DNA of 64,000 nt from Chthonomonadia bacterium (GTDB taxonomy: Bacteria > Armatimonadota > HRBIN16): the NCBI GenBank assembly GCA_013314755.1, contig JABUFA010000012.1:1-64000 (forward strand), read 5' to 3'. Every line of letters starts with the position of its first letter. Position 1 is the first letter of the stretch. The notes under the pieces are model-generated. The model was not told where the DNA came from. It ran no database searches and was given only the letters and a program-made list of their open reading frames with translations. Of the stretch, positions 33,651 through 43,092 are shown piece by piece. A program made the translations under genes and the position numbers.

Positions 33651-34600
33651 ACGAATGGGCGGTGGAGGTCAAAGAGCTGACCCGGCGGTTTGGCGACTTC
33701 ACGGCGGTAGACCGGATAACCTTTTCGGTGAAGCGTGGCGAGATATTCGGCTTTCTGGGACCGAACGGCGCGGGGAAGTCCACCACCATTCGCATGTTGT
33801 GCGGCATTATTGAACCCACCTCTGGCACCGGCACCGTTGCCGGGCTGGATATTCGCACGCAAGCCGAGCAGATTAAAGAGCGCATCGGTTACATGTCGCA
33901 GAAGTTTTCGCTGTATGAAGACCTGACCGTTGAGGAGAACATCCAGTTCTACGCGGGGATATACGGTGTTCCGCCCGGTCGCATGGAGGAGCGCCAGCGA
34001 TGGGTGATACAGATGGCAGGGCTGGAGGGGAGGGAAAGGGCGCTGACCGGCGATCTTGCGATGGGCTGGAAACAGCGGCTGGCGTTGGGCTGTGCGATTG
34101 TGCACGAGCCGGAGATCCTCTTTCTGGATGAGCCTACGGCAGGAGTAGACCCCGTATCGCGCAGGCAGTTCTGGGAGCTTATCTACGAGCTGGCGCAGGG
34201 CGGCGTGACGGTGTTCGTCACCACACACTACATGGACGAAGCGGAGCACTGCGACCGACTGTGCCTCATCTACCGGGGCAGAATCGTGGCGATGGGCACA
34301 CCGGCGCAGCTGAAATCGGCGTACACTTCGGGGCAACTGCTGGAGATAGAGGTGGAACCGCAGATGCCTGCGCTGGACGTTCTGGCTGACGACCCTCTGG
34401 TGCACGATGTAGCGGTGTTCGGCAAGAAACTGCATGTGGTTGTCCCCGAAGGCGAGCACGCCGCAGAACAGGTGAGGGCAAGGCTTCTCAGGGAGCAGTT
34501 CACCGTCCGCTCTCTGCAGCCCGTTCTGCCCTCGCTGGAGGATGTGTTTGTGGCGCTGGTGGAACGAACCGACCGCGAGCTGGGCGAGGGAGGCAACTGA
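33647..34600 (+). CDS. ABC exporter ATP-binding protein 2 (YbhF C-half-like)
   Basis: A 317-residue ATPase with Walker A GPNGAGKSTT and Walker B ILFLDEPTAGVD. Its ABC signature is degenerate (LAMGWKQRL instead of LSGGQ-type), the same deviation known from the second half of YbhF-like proteins. Together with the preceding subunit, which has a normal signature, it predicts an asymmetric heterodimeric ATPase. It overlaps the upstream gene by 4 bases and precedes the first permease gene by 1 base. Confidence 0.92.
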   Translation: MNEWAVEVKELTRRFGDFTAVDRITFSVKRGEIFGFLGPNGAGKSTTIRMLCGIIEPTSGTGTVAGLDIRTQAEQIKERIGYMSQKFSLYEDLTVEENIQFYAGIYGVPPGRMEERQRWVIQMAGLEGRERALTGDLAMGWKQRLALGCAIVHEPEILFLDEPTAGVDPVSRRQFWELIYELAQGGVTVFVTTHYMDEAEHCDRLCLIYRGRIVAMGTPAQLKSAYTSGQLLEIEVEPQMPALDVLADDPLVHDVAVFGKKLHVVVPEGEHAAEQVRARLLREQFTVRSLQPVLPSLEDVFVALVERTDRELGEGGN

Positions 34601-34601
34601 G

Positions 34602-35735
34602 ATGATGACTCGCATCGTCGCGGTGATGCGCAAGGAGTTCATTCATATCCTGCGAGATGTGCGTACGATGGCGGTTGTGGTGATACTGCCGGTGCTGATG
34701 CTGATCCTCTACGGCTACGCCATCAATATGGACGTCCGCCACTTGCGGACGGCGGTGCTGGACTATGACATGAGCTCCACTTCACGCGATTTCATCCGCT
34801 CGCTTCAGCACAACGAATACTTTGACGTGGTGCGCTATTTGGACACGCATCGGCAGATTGATGACCTGCTCAACCGGGGAGAGGCGAAGCTGATTCTGGT
34901 CATTCCGCGCGGCTTTGGGCGAGACCTGGCATCGGGCAGAGCGCCACAGGTGCAGGCTCTGGTGGATGGCTCGGATTCCACCACTGCTACCATCGCACAG
35001 GGATATGTTTCCGGTTTTGTACAGGCGTTCTCGGTGGAATACGCCCGCCAGTTCGCGATGCGGAAGGGGCTTCCCGCCGAGCGCATAGTGGCACCGATAG
35101 ACTTCCGCCCGCGCATCTGGTATAACCCCGAAATGAACAGCACCTATTTCATCGTGCCCGGACTGATTGCGGTGATTCTGCAGATGCTCGCCGCGCTGTT
35201 GACCTCCCTGACCATCGTGCGTGAGCGGGAGCGGGGAACGATTGAGCAGCTGGTGGTCTCGCCTATCATGCCCCACGAGCTGATGATTGGCAAGGTTATC
35301 CCGTATGTGCTTATCGCCTATGCGGATGTGTTGCTGGTGCTGGCGGTGGGGAGGTGGCTCTTCGATGTTCCCCTTCGCGGAAGTGTGGTGCTGTTGCTGG
35401 TGCATTCAGGCGTGTTCCTGCTCTCCTCGCTCGGGATCGGACTGCTCATCTCGGTGGTGGCGCGCACGCAGCTGGTCGCTTTTATCGCCGCCATGCTGGG
35501 CACAATGCTTCCGTCCGTTCTGCTGTCGGGCTTTGTGTTCCCCATCAGCGCCATGCCGAAGGTGTTGCAGGTGCTGACCTACCTCATCCCAGCGCGTTAC
35601 TTCATTGTCATCCTGCGTGGCATCTTCCTGAAGGGCGTGGGACCAGAGGTGCTGTGGAGGTACGCCCTGCCTCTGGTGCTCTTTGGGGTGATTGCGGTGG
35701 GAATCAGCGCGGTGAGGTTCCAGAAAAGACTGTGA
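34602..35735 (+). CDS. ABC-2 type permease 1 (YbhS/YbhR-like)
   Basis: A 377-residue membrane protein of the ABC-2 family: one N-terminal helix (about 22-40), a large extracytoplasmic domain (about 45-185) and five helices at the C-terminus, with the family pattern LRERERGTIEQLVVSP-type loop (here VREREKGT-like: IVRERERGTIEQL) and LSGFVFPISAMP. ATG 34602 is preferred, with GGGAGG upstream. It pairs with the second permease to form the exporter pore. Start codons further upstream lie inside the ATPase gene and are rejected. Confidence 0.9.
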   Translation: MMTRIVAVMRKEFIHILRDVRTMAVVVILPVLMLILYGYAINMDVRHLRTAVLDYDMSSTSRDFIRSLQHNEYFDVVRYLDTHRQIDDLLNRGEAKLILVIPRGFGRDLASGRAPQVQALVDGSDSTTATIAQGYVSGFVQAFSVEYARQFAMRKGLPAERIVAPIDFRPRIWYNPEMNSTYFIVPGLIAVILQMLAALLTSLTIVRERERGTIEQLVVSPIMPHELMIGKVIPYVLIAYADVLLVLAVGRWLFDVPLRGSVVLLLVHSGVFLLSSLGIGLLISVVARTQLVAFIAAMLGTMLPSVLLSGFVFPISAMPKVLQVLTYLIPARYFIVILRGIFLKGVGPEVLWRYALPLVLFGVIAVGISAVRFQKRL

Positions 35736-35743
35736 GGTGCTTT

Positions 35744-36877
35744 ATGTTTGCACAGCGGATAAAATATCTCATTCGCAAAGAGTTCATCCAGCTCCGCCGT
35801 GACCCACGGATGCTGAGGATAGTGCTGGTTGCGCCTGTCCTTCAGCTGATTATCTTCGGCTATGCCGTGACCACCGACATCAAGCACATACCGACGGCGG
35901 TTATCGATGTGGATCGCTCTCGCGAGAGCCGCGAACTGATAGCGCGATTTGAAAACACAGGCTACTTTGACGTTGTGTGCTATCTGGATCGCCCTCAGGA
36001 ACTGGCTCCCCTGCTGGACAGCGGGCAGGTGATGGTCGGCATTGAAATCCCGCGCGGCTTCGCCCGACAGCTGGCAAGGGGCGAGAGCGCACCTCTGCAG
36101 GTGATTATGGACGGCACAGACTCCACCACTTCGGGGATGGTGCTGGCTTACACCGCCGGACTGTTGCGGCGCTACTCGGAGGAGACCATGAGTGAACGGT
36201 TACAGCGCGTCCACGCCCGGCTCACGCGCCTTCCTGTGGTGGAGGAACGCACGCGCGTGTGGTTCAATCCCGACCTGCGAAGCGTGAACTATATGGTGCC
36301 CGGCGTGCTCTGTACCATCCTGCTGGTGGTGACGACGGTGCTGACCTCTATGGCGATTGTGCGTGAGCGCGAGGTGGGCACTCTGGAGCAGATTGTGGTG
36401 ACGCCGGTGCGCGCACACGAGCTGATGATTGGCAAGACCGTGCCCTTTGTGCTTATCGGTTTTGTGGACGTGCTGTTGATACTGACCATTGCGACACTCT
36501 GGTTCAAAGTGCCGTTGAAGGGCAGTCTGTTGCTCCTGCTCGCGCTCACCCTCACCTTCGTGCTGACCAGCCTGGGACTGGGCTTATTCATCTCCACCAT
36601 CTCTCATACCCAGCAACAGGCAATGATGGCCGCCTTTTTCATCATGCTTCCGTCCATCCTGCTGTCGGGCTTCATGTTCCCCATCGAAAACATGCCGCGG
36701 GTTATCCAGCTGCTAACCTATCTGATACCCCTGCGCTATTTTCTGAACATTGTACGGGGCATCTTCCTGAAGGGGGTGGGGCTGGAGGTGTTGTGGAGCG
36801 ATGCGCTGGCTCTGGTAATAATCGGGCTGTTGCTGTTCAGCCTGGCGAGCCTGCGCTTCACCAAGCGGCTGGCGTGA
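35744..36877 (+). CDS. ABC-2 type permease 2 (YbhR/YbhS-like)
   Basis: A 377-residue paralogue of the preceding permease with the same layout and parallel segments (IVREREVGTLEQIVVTP, LSGFMFPIENMP). ATG 35744 follows GAGGTG with 4-base spacing, 8 bases after the previous stop. The frame is open further upstream but that part overlaps permease 1 and is not coding. It ends 4 bases before the convergent hydrogenase large-subunit gene. The set TetR-MFP-ATPase-ATPase-permease-permease is a complete YbhGFSR-like exporter; the substrate is unknown (cationic drugs are known for some relatives). Confidence 0.9.
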   Translation: MFAQRIKYLIRKEFIQLRRDPRMLRIVLVAPVLQLIIFGYAVTTDIKHIPTAVIDVDRSRESRELIARFENTGYFDVVCYLDRPQELAPLLDSGQVMVGIEIPRGFARQLARGESAPLQVIMDGTDSTTSGMVLAYTAGLLRRYSEETMSERLQRVHARLTRLPVVEERTRVWFNPDLRSVNYMVPGVLCTILLVVTTVLTSMAIVREREVGTLEQIVVTPVRAHELMIGKTVPFVLIGFVDVLLILTIATLWFKVPLKGSLLLLLALTLTFVLTSLGLGLFISTISHTQQQAMMAAFFIMLPSILLSGFMFPIENMPRVIQLLTYLIPLRYFLNIVRGIFLKGVGLEVLWSDALALVIIGLLLFSLASLRFTKRLA

Positions 36878-36881
36878 GCTA

Positions 36882-38171
36882 TTACTCCCGCTCTACCTTC
36901 ATCTTCAGGAAGTGCGCGGAGCAGGAGATACACGGGTCATAGTTGCGGATTGCCTGCTCGCATCGCCACTGTAACTGTTCCAGAGGCATGTCGGGGTTCG
37001 CCTCGATAAGGTTTCGCAGGTCCTCCTCAATAATTTTCTGGTTCTGGGCGGTAGGTGGCACGATTCGGGCGTCCAGAATGGTGCCGTATTCGTCCACGCG
37101 ATAGCGATGGTACAGGATGCCGCGCGGAGCTTCCGTGCATCCATGTCCTGTTGCCGCACAGGGACGCACCTCCACCGCCGGTTTGTTGGGCATGGTATAG
37201 CGGGCGATGATGCGCAGAGCCTCATCACAGGCATAGAGGGTTTCGATGGCACGAACCACGATGCTCTGGAACGGGTTGCGGCAGGGTGGAGTAATGCCCA
37301 CCTCTTTGGCAACCTCCTGCGCCAGCGGTGATAGCCTGTCGAAGTTCAGGTTGAACCGCGCCAGCGGTCCCACCATGTACGCCCCGCGCTTGGCGATGCG
37401 TGCGTGCAGGGCACTGGAGTAGGGCACATGCTCCTCGATGATGTGTGTCTCGAACTCATCGATGGCGATATCCAGTCCCTTATTCGACACCAGCCTGCCT
37501 TCGTTCATCGGATACTCTGCGGGGTGTCGCAGTGCTACAAACTCGTAGTCCTGCTCGAAGTCAGGCATGGGCAGACTCGCCGTCCACTTGACCAGCTGAA
37601 CCGATGCGTCCCGCGCCCACTTCAGGCGTTCCTCGATCTCGTCCAGGTCGCGTCGACGAGGAACCTTGTAGAAGCCTCCTACCTTCACGTTTATCGGGTG
37701 TATCTCGCGTCCGCCGATGAGGGTCACCAGGTCGTTGCCCACCTTTTTCAGCTGCAAGGCGGTCTGCACGATTTGCGGATGCTCTCGCGCCATCTGGATG
37801 GCGTCTTCATAGCCCAGAAAGTCAGGGGCGTGAAGCAGGGCGACATGAAGCACGTGGCTCTCTATCCATTCACCGCAGTATATCAGTCGGCGCAGGTCGC
37901 GAATGGGACCTTCCACTTTCACGCCAAAGGCATCCTCCATCGCGTGCGACGTGCTCATCTGATAGGCGACGGGGCAGATTCCGCAGATTCGGGCAGTGAT
38001 GTCAGGTGCTTCATGATAGCTTCGCCCGCGCAAAAACGCCTCGAAGAAGCGAGGGGGCTCGAAAATCCTAAAATGTACTTCCGCCAGTTTTCCGCCCCTG
38101 AAGCGAACATGCAGAGAGCCTTCGCCCTCTACCCTTGCCAGATAATCTACCCTGATGTTATGACCTTTCAT
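36882..38171 (-). CDS. NiFe-hydrogenase large subunit (group 3b-like)
   Basis: A 429-residue catalytic subunit. The NiFe site is bound by two CxxC pairs: RICGIC near residue 63 and DPCISC near residue 414. After the second pair comes SAH and a nine-residue tail FLKMKVERE, a short removable C-terminal peptide like those of group 3b enzymes. The active site splits or makes H2, with electrons passing to the FeS small subunit. ATG 38171 overlaps the small-subunit stop by 14 bases; a GTG at 38180 is an alternative. No signal peptide is present on either subunit, so the enzyme is cytoplasmic. Confidence 0.92.
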   Translation of the reverse strand: MKGHNIRVDYLARVEGEGSLHVRFRGGKLAEVHFRIFEPPRFFEAFLRGRSYHEAPDITARICGICPVAYQMSTSHAMEDAFGVKVEGPIRDLRRLIYCGEWIESHVLHVALLHAPDFLGYEDAIQMAREHPQIVQTALQLKKVGNDLVTLIGGREIHPINVKVGGFYKVPRRRDLDEIEERLKWARDASVQLVKWTASLPMPDFEQDYEFVALRHPAEYPMNEGRLVSNKGLDIAIDEFETHIIEEHVPYSSALHARIAKRGAYMVGPLARFNLNFDRLSPLAQEVAKEVGITPPCRNPFQSIVVRAIETLYACDEALRIIARYTMPNKPAVEVRPCAATGHGCTEAPRGILYHRYRVDEYGTILDARIVPPTAQNQKIIEEDLRNLIEANPDMPLEQLQWRCEQAIRNYDPCISCSAHFLKMKVERE

Positions 38172-38940
38172 GGCTTTCACTCTCTCGTCGGAAGGCTTCG
38201 GAATAGGCGTTGAAACTGCGATAGGCGCGTACCAGGTCCTCCTCCTTCATGCCGAGCTGCTTCCATCGCTTGCTCAGCGCGGCGGGGTTTGGGGTTTCCT
38301 TGGGACCAAAGCACCCGTAGCATCCGCGCCGATAAGAAGGACAGATGGCGCCGCATCCCGCATGGGTGACGGGTCCAAGGCAGGGCGTGCCGTTCGCCAC
38401 CATCACACACACAATGCCACGCCGCTTGCACTCCGAGCAAACGCTGTGTGGAGCGATGTTTGGCTTGCGCCCGTTGAGGTAGGCGTTGATAACCTCCAGC
38501 AGTTGATACTTGTTAATGGGACAGCCTCGCAGCTCGTAATCCACAAAAACATGGTCGCGGATGGGGGTGGATTTGCTCAGGGTTTCGATGTATTGCGGAG
38601 ACGCATACACCGCCCGGATGAACTCCTGAACGTCCTTAAAATTGCGCAGTGCCTGAATACCCCCGGCAGTCGCGCACGCGCCGATGGTGATCAGGAAACG
38701 CGACACCCGGCGCACCTGATGGATGCGCTCGGCATCGTGTGGGGTGGTGATAGAACCCTCTACCAGCGAGATGTCGTAGGGTCCGCGCACTACTGCCCGG
38801 CTTGCTTCGGGGAAATAGGCGATCTCTAAGGCGCCGGCGACCTCCAGCAGTTCCTCCTCACAGTCCAGCAGGCTGAGCTGACACCCGTCGCATGAAGCGA
38901 ACTTCCAGACCGCCAGCTTTGGCTTGGTTACACGTGTCAT
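38158..38940 (-). CDS. NiFe-hydrogenase small subunit (group 3b-like)
   Basis: A 260-residue FeS subunit. [10 protein letters not shown] near residue 17 and GACATAGG give the proximal [4Fe-4S] cluster, and further Cys groups ([11 protein letters not shown] and the [24 protein letters not shown] region) bind two more clusters. It lacks the twin-arginine signal of respiratory uptake enzymes. GGGAGA precedes the ATG. It lies between the diaphorase and large-subunit genes, matching the usual BGDA order of NADP-linked sulfhydrogenases. Confidence 0.92.
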   Translation of the reverse strand: MTRVTKPKLAVWKFASCDGCQLSLLDCEEELLEVAGALEIAYFPEASRAVVRGPYDISLVEGSITTPHDAERIHQVRRVSRFLITIGACATAGGIQALRNFKDVQEFIRAVYASPQYIETLSKSTPIRDHVFVDYELRGCPINKYQLLEVINAYLNGRKPNIAPHSVCSECKRRGIVCVMVANGTPCLGPVTHAGCGAICPSYRRGCYGCFGPKETPNPAALSKRWKQLGMKEEDLVRAYRSFNAYSEAFRRESESHERS

Positions 38941-38942
38941 GG

Positions 38943-39758
38943 CTATATCTCCCGTCTCTCAAACAGATGTTCTATCCTGTCGTAACGAAACACGGGACCA
39001 TCCTTGCACACAAAGCAGTGACCGAGCTGGCAGTGCCCGCAGATACCCACGCCACACTTCATGTTGCGCTCCATGGAGATGTAAATCTGCGACGGAAGAA
39101 CACCTCGCCGTTGCAGTTCCAGTACCGTAAAGCGCATCATGATTTCGGGACCACATACGAGCGCCACTGCGCTGCGCGGGTCAAAGGGCGCACGTGGTAT
39201 CAGCGAGGTGACCACCCCGACATTGCCCCGCCATCCGCTCATGGCGCGGTCTACGGTAATGTGTACTTCGAGGTCGAACTGTGCTCGCCACCTTTGCAGC
39301 TCGCGTCGGTACAGGATGTCGCTGGGCGTGCGCGCGCCGTAGAGCAGAACGATTTTCTCGTAGCGGTCGCGGTGTGCCAGCATATGGTAGAGTGCAGGGC
39401 GCAAAGGTGCCAGCCCGATACCGCCCGCGACAATCACCACATCGGCACCCTCTGCCTCCTGCACGGGCCATGGCGTACCGAACGGTCCGCGCACGCCGAT
39501 AATGTCACCCCGCTTCAACCTGCCCATCGCTTTGGTAACGGTTCCCACCTCGCGCGTGGTGTGCATCAGCACTCCAGCGTTGGCTGGGTCACCGCTGATA
39601 GAGATGGGTATCTCGCCCACTCCAAACACATACAGCATATTGAACTGTCCGGGCTTGAACGCGAATCGTTCGGAACCGCCTGCTGGTTCCAGCTCCAGCG
39701 TGAACGTGTCCTGCGTTTCACGACGTACTGTCCGTATGCGAAAAGGGCATGGTATCAT
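38943..39758 (-). CDS. Hydrogenase FAD/NAD(P)-binding diaphorase subunit (HydG-like)
   Basis: A 271-residue ferredoxin-NADP reductase-like protein. It has the FAD-binding barrel ([20 protein letters not shown]), the nucleotide-binding [10 protein letters not shown] loop and a C-terminal [2Fe-2S] site ([17 protein letters not shown]). It links hydrogen oxidation to NAD(P)H or the reverse. ATG 39758 is used; a GGGAGGAGG site lies 15 bases upstream, longer than usual, and an in-frame ATG at 39812 inside the previous gene has no ribosome site. The stop is 2 bases from the small-subunit start. Confidence 0.88.
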   Translation of the reverse strand: MIPCPFRIRTVRRETQDTFTLELEPAGGSERFAFKPGQFNMLYVFGVGEIPISISGDPANAGVLMHTTREVGTVTKAMGRLKRGDIIGVRGPFGTPWPVQEAEGADVVIVAGGIGLAPLRPALYHMLAHRDRYEKIVLLYGARTPSDILYRRELQRWRAQFDLEVHITVDRAMSGWRGNVGVVTSLIPRAPFDPRSAVALVCGPEIMMRFTVLELQRRGVLPSQIYISMERNMKCGVGICGHCQLGHCFVCKDGPVFRYDRIEHLFERREI

Positions 39759-39789
39759 TGTTTGGGAAGTAATCCTCCTCCCTGATAGA

Positions 39790-40251
39790 CTAGCTTCTGA
39801 GACCGTACACATCCAGTAACTGCAGGCGAGTTGCCTGAAGCCTCTGGGTGATAATCTCCGCGAACCGCTTCAACAGCTCGTACCCCAGGTCATGGTCCTC
39901 CTCACACTTGCGACGCAGGCACTCACCGTCCAGGGCGATAGCTCGCACCGGTTCTACCACTCGCGCGTCGAAGTGCCAGCGATAGGGAGGCACCAGCCAC
40001 GACCACCCTAAAATGTCTCCCGCGTCCAGCGTCTGAATAGTTATCGTGCCCACACCCGCTGCGTACACCTCCAGCGCCACCCGACCCTGCCGGATAAGGT
40101 AGAAACAGTTCGCCTCTTCTCCCTCGCGGAAGATGATCTCGCCTTCTCCAAAGCTGACATTGGAAGCGCAGCCCACGATGACCTTCAGGTGTCGTTCGGG
40201 CAAGCCCTTGAAGAAGGGGTGTTCTGACAGGATGGTTTCAAGCGTTCGCAT
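39790..40251 (-). CDS. Cyclic-nucleotide-binding-domain protein in the hydrogenase operon
   Basis: A 153-residue protein formed almost only of a cNMP-binding beta-barrel ([47 protein letters not shown]). The phosphate-binding cassette differs from the usual GELAL-RAA form, so nucleotide binding is uncertain. There is no helix-turn-helix, so it is not a CRP-type regulator. It overlaps the upstream HydB-like gene by 14 bases and AAGGAGGAG precedes the ATG. It may sense a ligand and tune the hydrogenase directly as an extra subunit (inference). Confidence 0.88.
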   Translation of the reverse strand: MRTLETILSEHPFFKGLPERHLKVIVGCASNVSFGEGEIIFREGEEANCFYLIRQGRVALEVYAAGVGTITIQTLDAGDILGWSWLVPPYRWHFDARVVEPVRAIALDGECLRRKCEEDHDLGYELLKRFAEIITQRLQATRLQLLDVYGLRS

Positions 40252-41425
40252 GGTTCTCCTCCTTTGGTGATGCAGGAGCAGCTCTGCTCCCTTCGCGACG
40301 TCGCAAGGCGCGCACCTCTTCGGTAATGTCTATCCCCACAGGGCACCAGGTGATACACCGTCCACATCCCACGCACCCGATCACGCCGAACTGGTCCTGC
40401 CACGATGCCAGTTTGTGGGTGATCCATTGCCGATAACGCGATGCTTCAGAAATGCGCACCGCGCTGCCGTGAATATACGAGAAGTCAACGTGGAAACAGG
40501 AATCCCACTGACGCCACCGCTCAGCCACCGTGCCCTGCAAATTGGTCACATCTTCCACCGTATGGCAGAAACAGGTGGGGCAGACCATCGTGCAGTTCGA
40601 GCAGGTGAGGCAGCGCTTTGCCACCTCTTCCCAGTGCGGACTGTCCAAGTTCCTGTAGAGCAGCTCCTTCAGGTCGGAGGTGTCCAGACGCTTCAGTATC
40701 CGTTGCTCGGCGCTATCTATCAAAGCCTCAGCCATCTGGCACTGCTGGTCCGCTGCGACAGGCAAGCCAAGCTCTTCCACCAGCGAAGCGCCGCGCTCCG
40801 TACCGACCTCCACCAGGAAGAAGTGCTCATTATTACCGAAGACTTCGGTGAGGGCAAGGTCAAAACTATCTCTCACGCGCGGTCCTGTTCCCAAAGAGGT
40901 GCAGAAGCAGACTCCCGACGGGGCGGTGCAGTTGACGGCTATCAACAGGGCGTTTTCGCGTCTGAGCCGGTAGTGCTCATCCTGATACTGCTCACTCAAG
41001 AAGACCCTGTCCTGTATCTGGATGGCAGAGAGCTCGCAGGCGCGTACGCCGATGAACGCATAGCGAGGCACGTCCTCCTGCTCGGCAAGCACATGGAATC
41101 TTCCGTCACCGTTACGCTCCGCCTGCCAGAGCCTCTGCCGGGGTGGATAGAGATAGCGCTTCCATGAACGCGGACCGACTGTATAACGAAAGAAAGTTCG
41201 CCCTTCGGGATTTCGTTTTACCCTGTAGGCGCCCGCACGCTGTTCGTCGGTCAGACCGATGGGCAGCTCACTCACCGAATCCACCGGCTCGTACACGATG
41301 GCATCGTCCAGCAGAGTAGGAGCAATGGTCTGGTAGCCGCGCTGATGCAAGGCGTCGAACAACCGCTGAAACTGCCCCGCGGGCAGAATGAACCGCTTTT
41401 CCGAAACAGCTTCCGACTGTGGCAT
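40238..41425 (-). CDS. Hydrogenase FeS electron-transfer subunit (HydB-like)
   Basis: A 395-residue protein with the 4Fe-4S dicluster domain of group 3b beta subunits. Cys groups [16 protein letters not shown] and [12 protein letters not shown] bind two [4Fe-4S] clusters near the C-terminus; the N-terminal part ([19 protein letters not shown], and [17 protein letters not shown]) is typical of HydB. It carries electrons between the small subunit and the diaphorase. ATG 41425 has GGAGG 8 bases upstream; GTG 41443 is an alternative with its own GGAGG. It is the first gene of the five-gene minus-strand operon. Confidence 0.88.
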   Translation of the reverse strand: MPQSEAVSEKRFILPAGQFQRLFDALHQRGYQTIAPTLLDDAIVYEPVDSVSELPIGLTDEQRAGAYRVKRNPEGRTFFRYTVGPRSWKRYLYPPRQRLWQAERNGDGRFHVLAEQEDVPRYAFIGVRACELSAIQIQDRVFLSEQYQDEHYRLRRENALLIAVNCTAPSGVCFCTSLGTGPRVRDSFDLALTEVFGNNEHFFLVEVGTERGASLVEELGLPVAADQQCQMAEALIDSAEQRILKRLDTSDLKELLYRNLDSPHWEEVAKRCLTCSNCTMVCPTCFCHTVEDVTNLQGTVAERWRQWDSCFHVDFSYIHGSAVRISEASRYRQWITHKLASWQDQFGVIGCVGCGRCITWCPVGIDITEEVRALRRREGSRAAPASPKEENHANA

Positions 41426-41610
41426 AAACAGTTCCTCCAGCACCCACTACCTCCACCCGGCGGGCGGAACGGAGCAGGCTAACCAAATGTTTAATTCAGT
41501 TACTCTAATCAATAAAATAACACATCCGTTGGCAAAATGCAAGCTGTGTAAAATCACGGCGGTTTTGGACTGAGGTGGAAGGGAGACAACCTGACGGATG
41601 GAAGTTGCAT

Positions 41611-41772
41611 AACCTGCGTCAGCAGGTTTCGCCAGGTGTAGCCTGCGATTTCCAATCGCAAGGTTGTGTTCCAAGACACCCCCCGCAACTAAAGTTGATG
41701 GGTTGAAGCATGGCTTCAGCACTCATAAGAGAAGCAGTTTTTGCCATGCGTATCCTGCGATTTTCAATTGCA
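41611..41772 (-). repeat. Composite hairpin repeat, minus-oriented copy
   Basis: A series of small hairpins: AACCTGC/GCAGGTT (41611-41628), TGCGATT/AATCGCA (41644-41660), CAACT/AGTTG (41686-41697), TGAAGC/GCTTCA (41704-41718) and a second TGCGATT/AATTGCA (41756-41772). The same elements, in the opposite order and orientation, appear at 56349-56606. This marks them as copies of one dispersed intergenic repeat family. Confidence 0.8.
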
Positions 41773-41785
41773 GGGGCAGTTGAAA

Positions 41786-41814
41786 TTGCCGAGTTTCGGC
41801 TTCCGTGATAGAAT
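41786..41814 (+). promoter_or_regulatory. Promoter giving a near-leaderless MFS transcript
   Basis: TTGCCG (41786-41791) and TAGAAT (41809-41814) are 17 bases apart. The expected start of transcription falls at 41820-41822, just before the ATG at 41823, and no Shine-Dalgarno sequence is present. Confidence 0.6.
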
Positions 41815-41822
41815 AAAACTAT

Positions 41823-43067
41823 ATGGAGCGTCAGGAAAACACAGACAGCCACACAGCCCCTTCTGCGATTGCGTTGTGGCAGAATACGGTCTATCGCAGC
41901 TACTGGATTGGAGCATTCGTCTCCTTTCTCGGCAGCTGGATGCAGACGGTTGCTCAGGGTTGGGTGGTTTATGAAATCACCAACAGTAAAATGCTTCTGG
42001 GGCTTCTGGGGTTTGTGGGGTCGCTACCGACCACGCTGTTCAGTCTGTTTGGCGGAGTGGTTGCCGACCGTTTTGAGAAGCGCAGGCTGGTTCTTACCAC
42101 CCAATCCCTGTTCGCGGTAAATGCGTTCATTCTGGCGATGCTGGTGCTGAGCGGACGGGCGGAGTTCTGGCACATCGCGTTGATTGCCATGCTGAACGGA
42201 TTCATCACCGCCATCGACGCTCCCGCGCGCCAGGCGATGGTGATGGACCTGGTGGGGGAGCAGTTTGTGACCGTTGGGGTGGCGATGAACTCCGCCGCGT
42301 TCAACACCGCGCGTATTCTGGGACCTGCCATCGCGGGCAAGCTGATTGAGATGGTGAACGCCGGGTGGTGCTTCTTCATCAACGCTGTCAGCTACGTTGC
42401 CATCATCTTCGTGCTGTGGCGAATACCTGCATCGCCCGTTCAGTCGTCGGTGGAAAGGCTATCCGTATGGTCAGAACTGAAAGAAGGCTTAACCTATGTG
42501 TACCGTGATGGGCTGTTGAGGTCGCTAATCCTGCTGGACTGTGCGCTGAGCATTTTCGCCATGTCGTATACCACGCTGATGCCGGTTTTCGCCCGTGATG
42601 TGCTTCAGGTCGGCAAGCAAGGGCTGGGCAACCTGTTTTCGGCAACGGGGCTTGGTGCGTTGATGGGCGCGCTGATACTGGCGAGGGTGGCGGGTACCGT
42701 GCCCAGAGGCAAGGTGGTTATTACCGCTGCGACAGGGCTCTGTACCGGCTTAACGTTGTTTGCGCTGTCGCGCAGTTATCCGCTCTCCCTGCTGTGCCTC
42801 GTGCTGATTGGCGGCTCGGCAGTTAGCACGCTGGGTTCTATCAACGCTCTGCTTCAGTCGCTCAGTCCGGAGCATCTGCGCGGTCGTACCATGTCCCTGC
42901 ACGTGTTTGCGCTTATGGGGCTGGCGCCATTTGGCAACCTGCTGATGGGATGGATTGCCTCTCACTGGACGGCAACAACGGCACTGCTTACGGGTGCGAT
43001 GATATGCGCCGGGGTCGTGGCGATTACTGCCGCACGTCGCGATGTGCGCCACCTGCCTGCGGTATAA
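41823..43067 (+). CDS. MFS exporter (EntS/DUF894-type)
   Basis: A 414-residue transporter with about twelve helices. The N-terminal FRSYWIGAFVS-like start (here NTVYRSYWIGAFVSFLGSWM), the loop GGVVADRFEKRRL and AIDAPARQAMVMDLVG are characteristic of the EntS/DUF894 branch that exports siderophores or drugs. The substrate is unknown. Its ATG lies only about 9 bases after a -10 box, so the mRNA is probably leaderless. It is followed by folC after 25 bases. Confidence 0.85.
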   Translation: MERQENTDSHTAPSAIALWQNTVYRSYWIGAFVSFLGSWMQTVAQGWVVYEITNSKMLLGLLGFVGSLPTTLFSLFGGVVADRFEKRRLVLTTQSLFAVNAFILAMLVLSGRAEFWHIALIAMLNGFITAIDAPARQAMVMDLVGEQFVTVGVAMNSAAFNTARILGPAIAGKLIEMVNAGWCFFINAVSYVAIIFVLWRIPASPVQSSVERLSVWSELKEGLTYVYRDGLLRSLILLDCALSIFAMSYTTLMPVFARDVLQVGKQGLGNLFSATGLGALMGALILARVAGTVPRGKVVITAATGLCTGLTLFALSRSYPLSLLCLVLIGGSAVSTLGSINALLQSLSPEHLRGRTMSLHVFALMGLAPFGNLLMGWIASHWTATTALLTGAMICAGVVAITAARRDVRHLPAV

Positions 43068-43092
43068 TATCACAGGTTGACAGGAAGAGCAT

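Larger units (their letters stand above)
41426..41822. other. Divergent intergenic region before hydrogenase and MFS genes
   Basis: Almost 400 bases without a protein gene. 41480-41545 is A/T-rich and should hold the hydrogenase promoter on the minus strand, but no convincing -35/-10 pair was found. 41611-41772 holds the composite hairpin repeat. 41786-41814 is the MFS promoter. No tRNA-like fold is seen. Confidence 0.6.

Noticed and set aside
35354-35743. N-terminal extension of the second ABC permease
   Set aside because: Overlaps permease 1 in another frame; ATG 35744 has a good ribosome site and matches the paralogue's start.
41480-41545. FNR-type site in the hydrogenase promoter
   Set aside because: A TTGAT half-site is present in this A/T-rich stretch but its ATCAA partner is missing at the right spacing.
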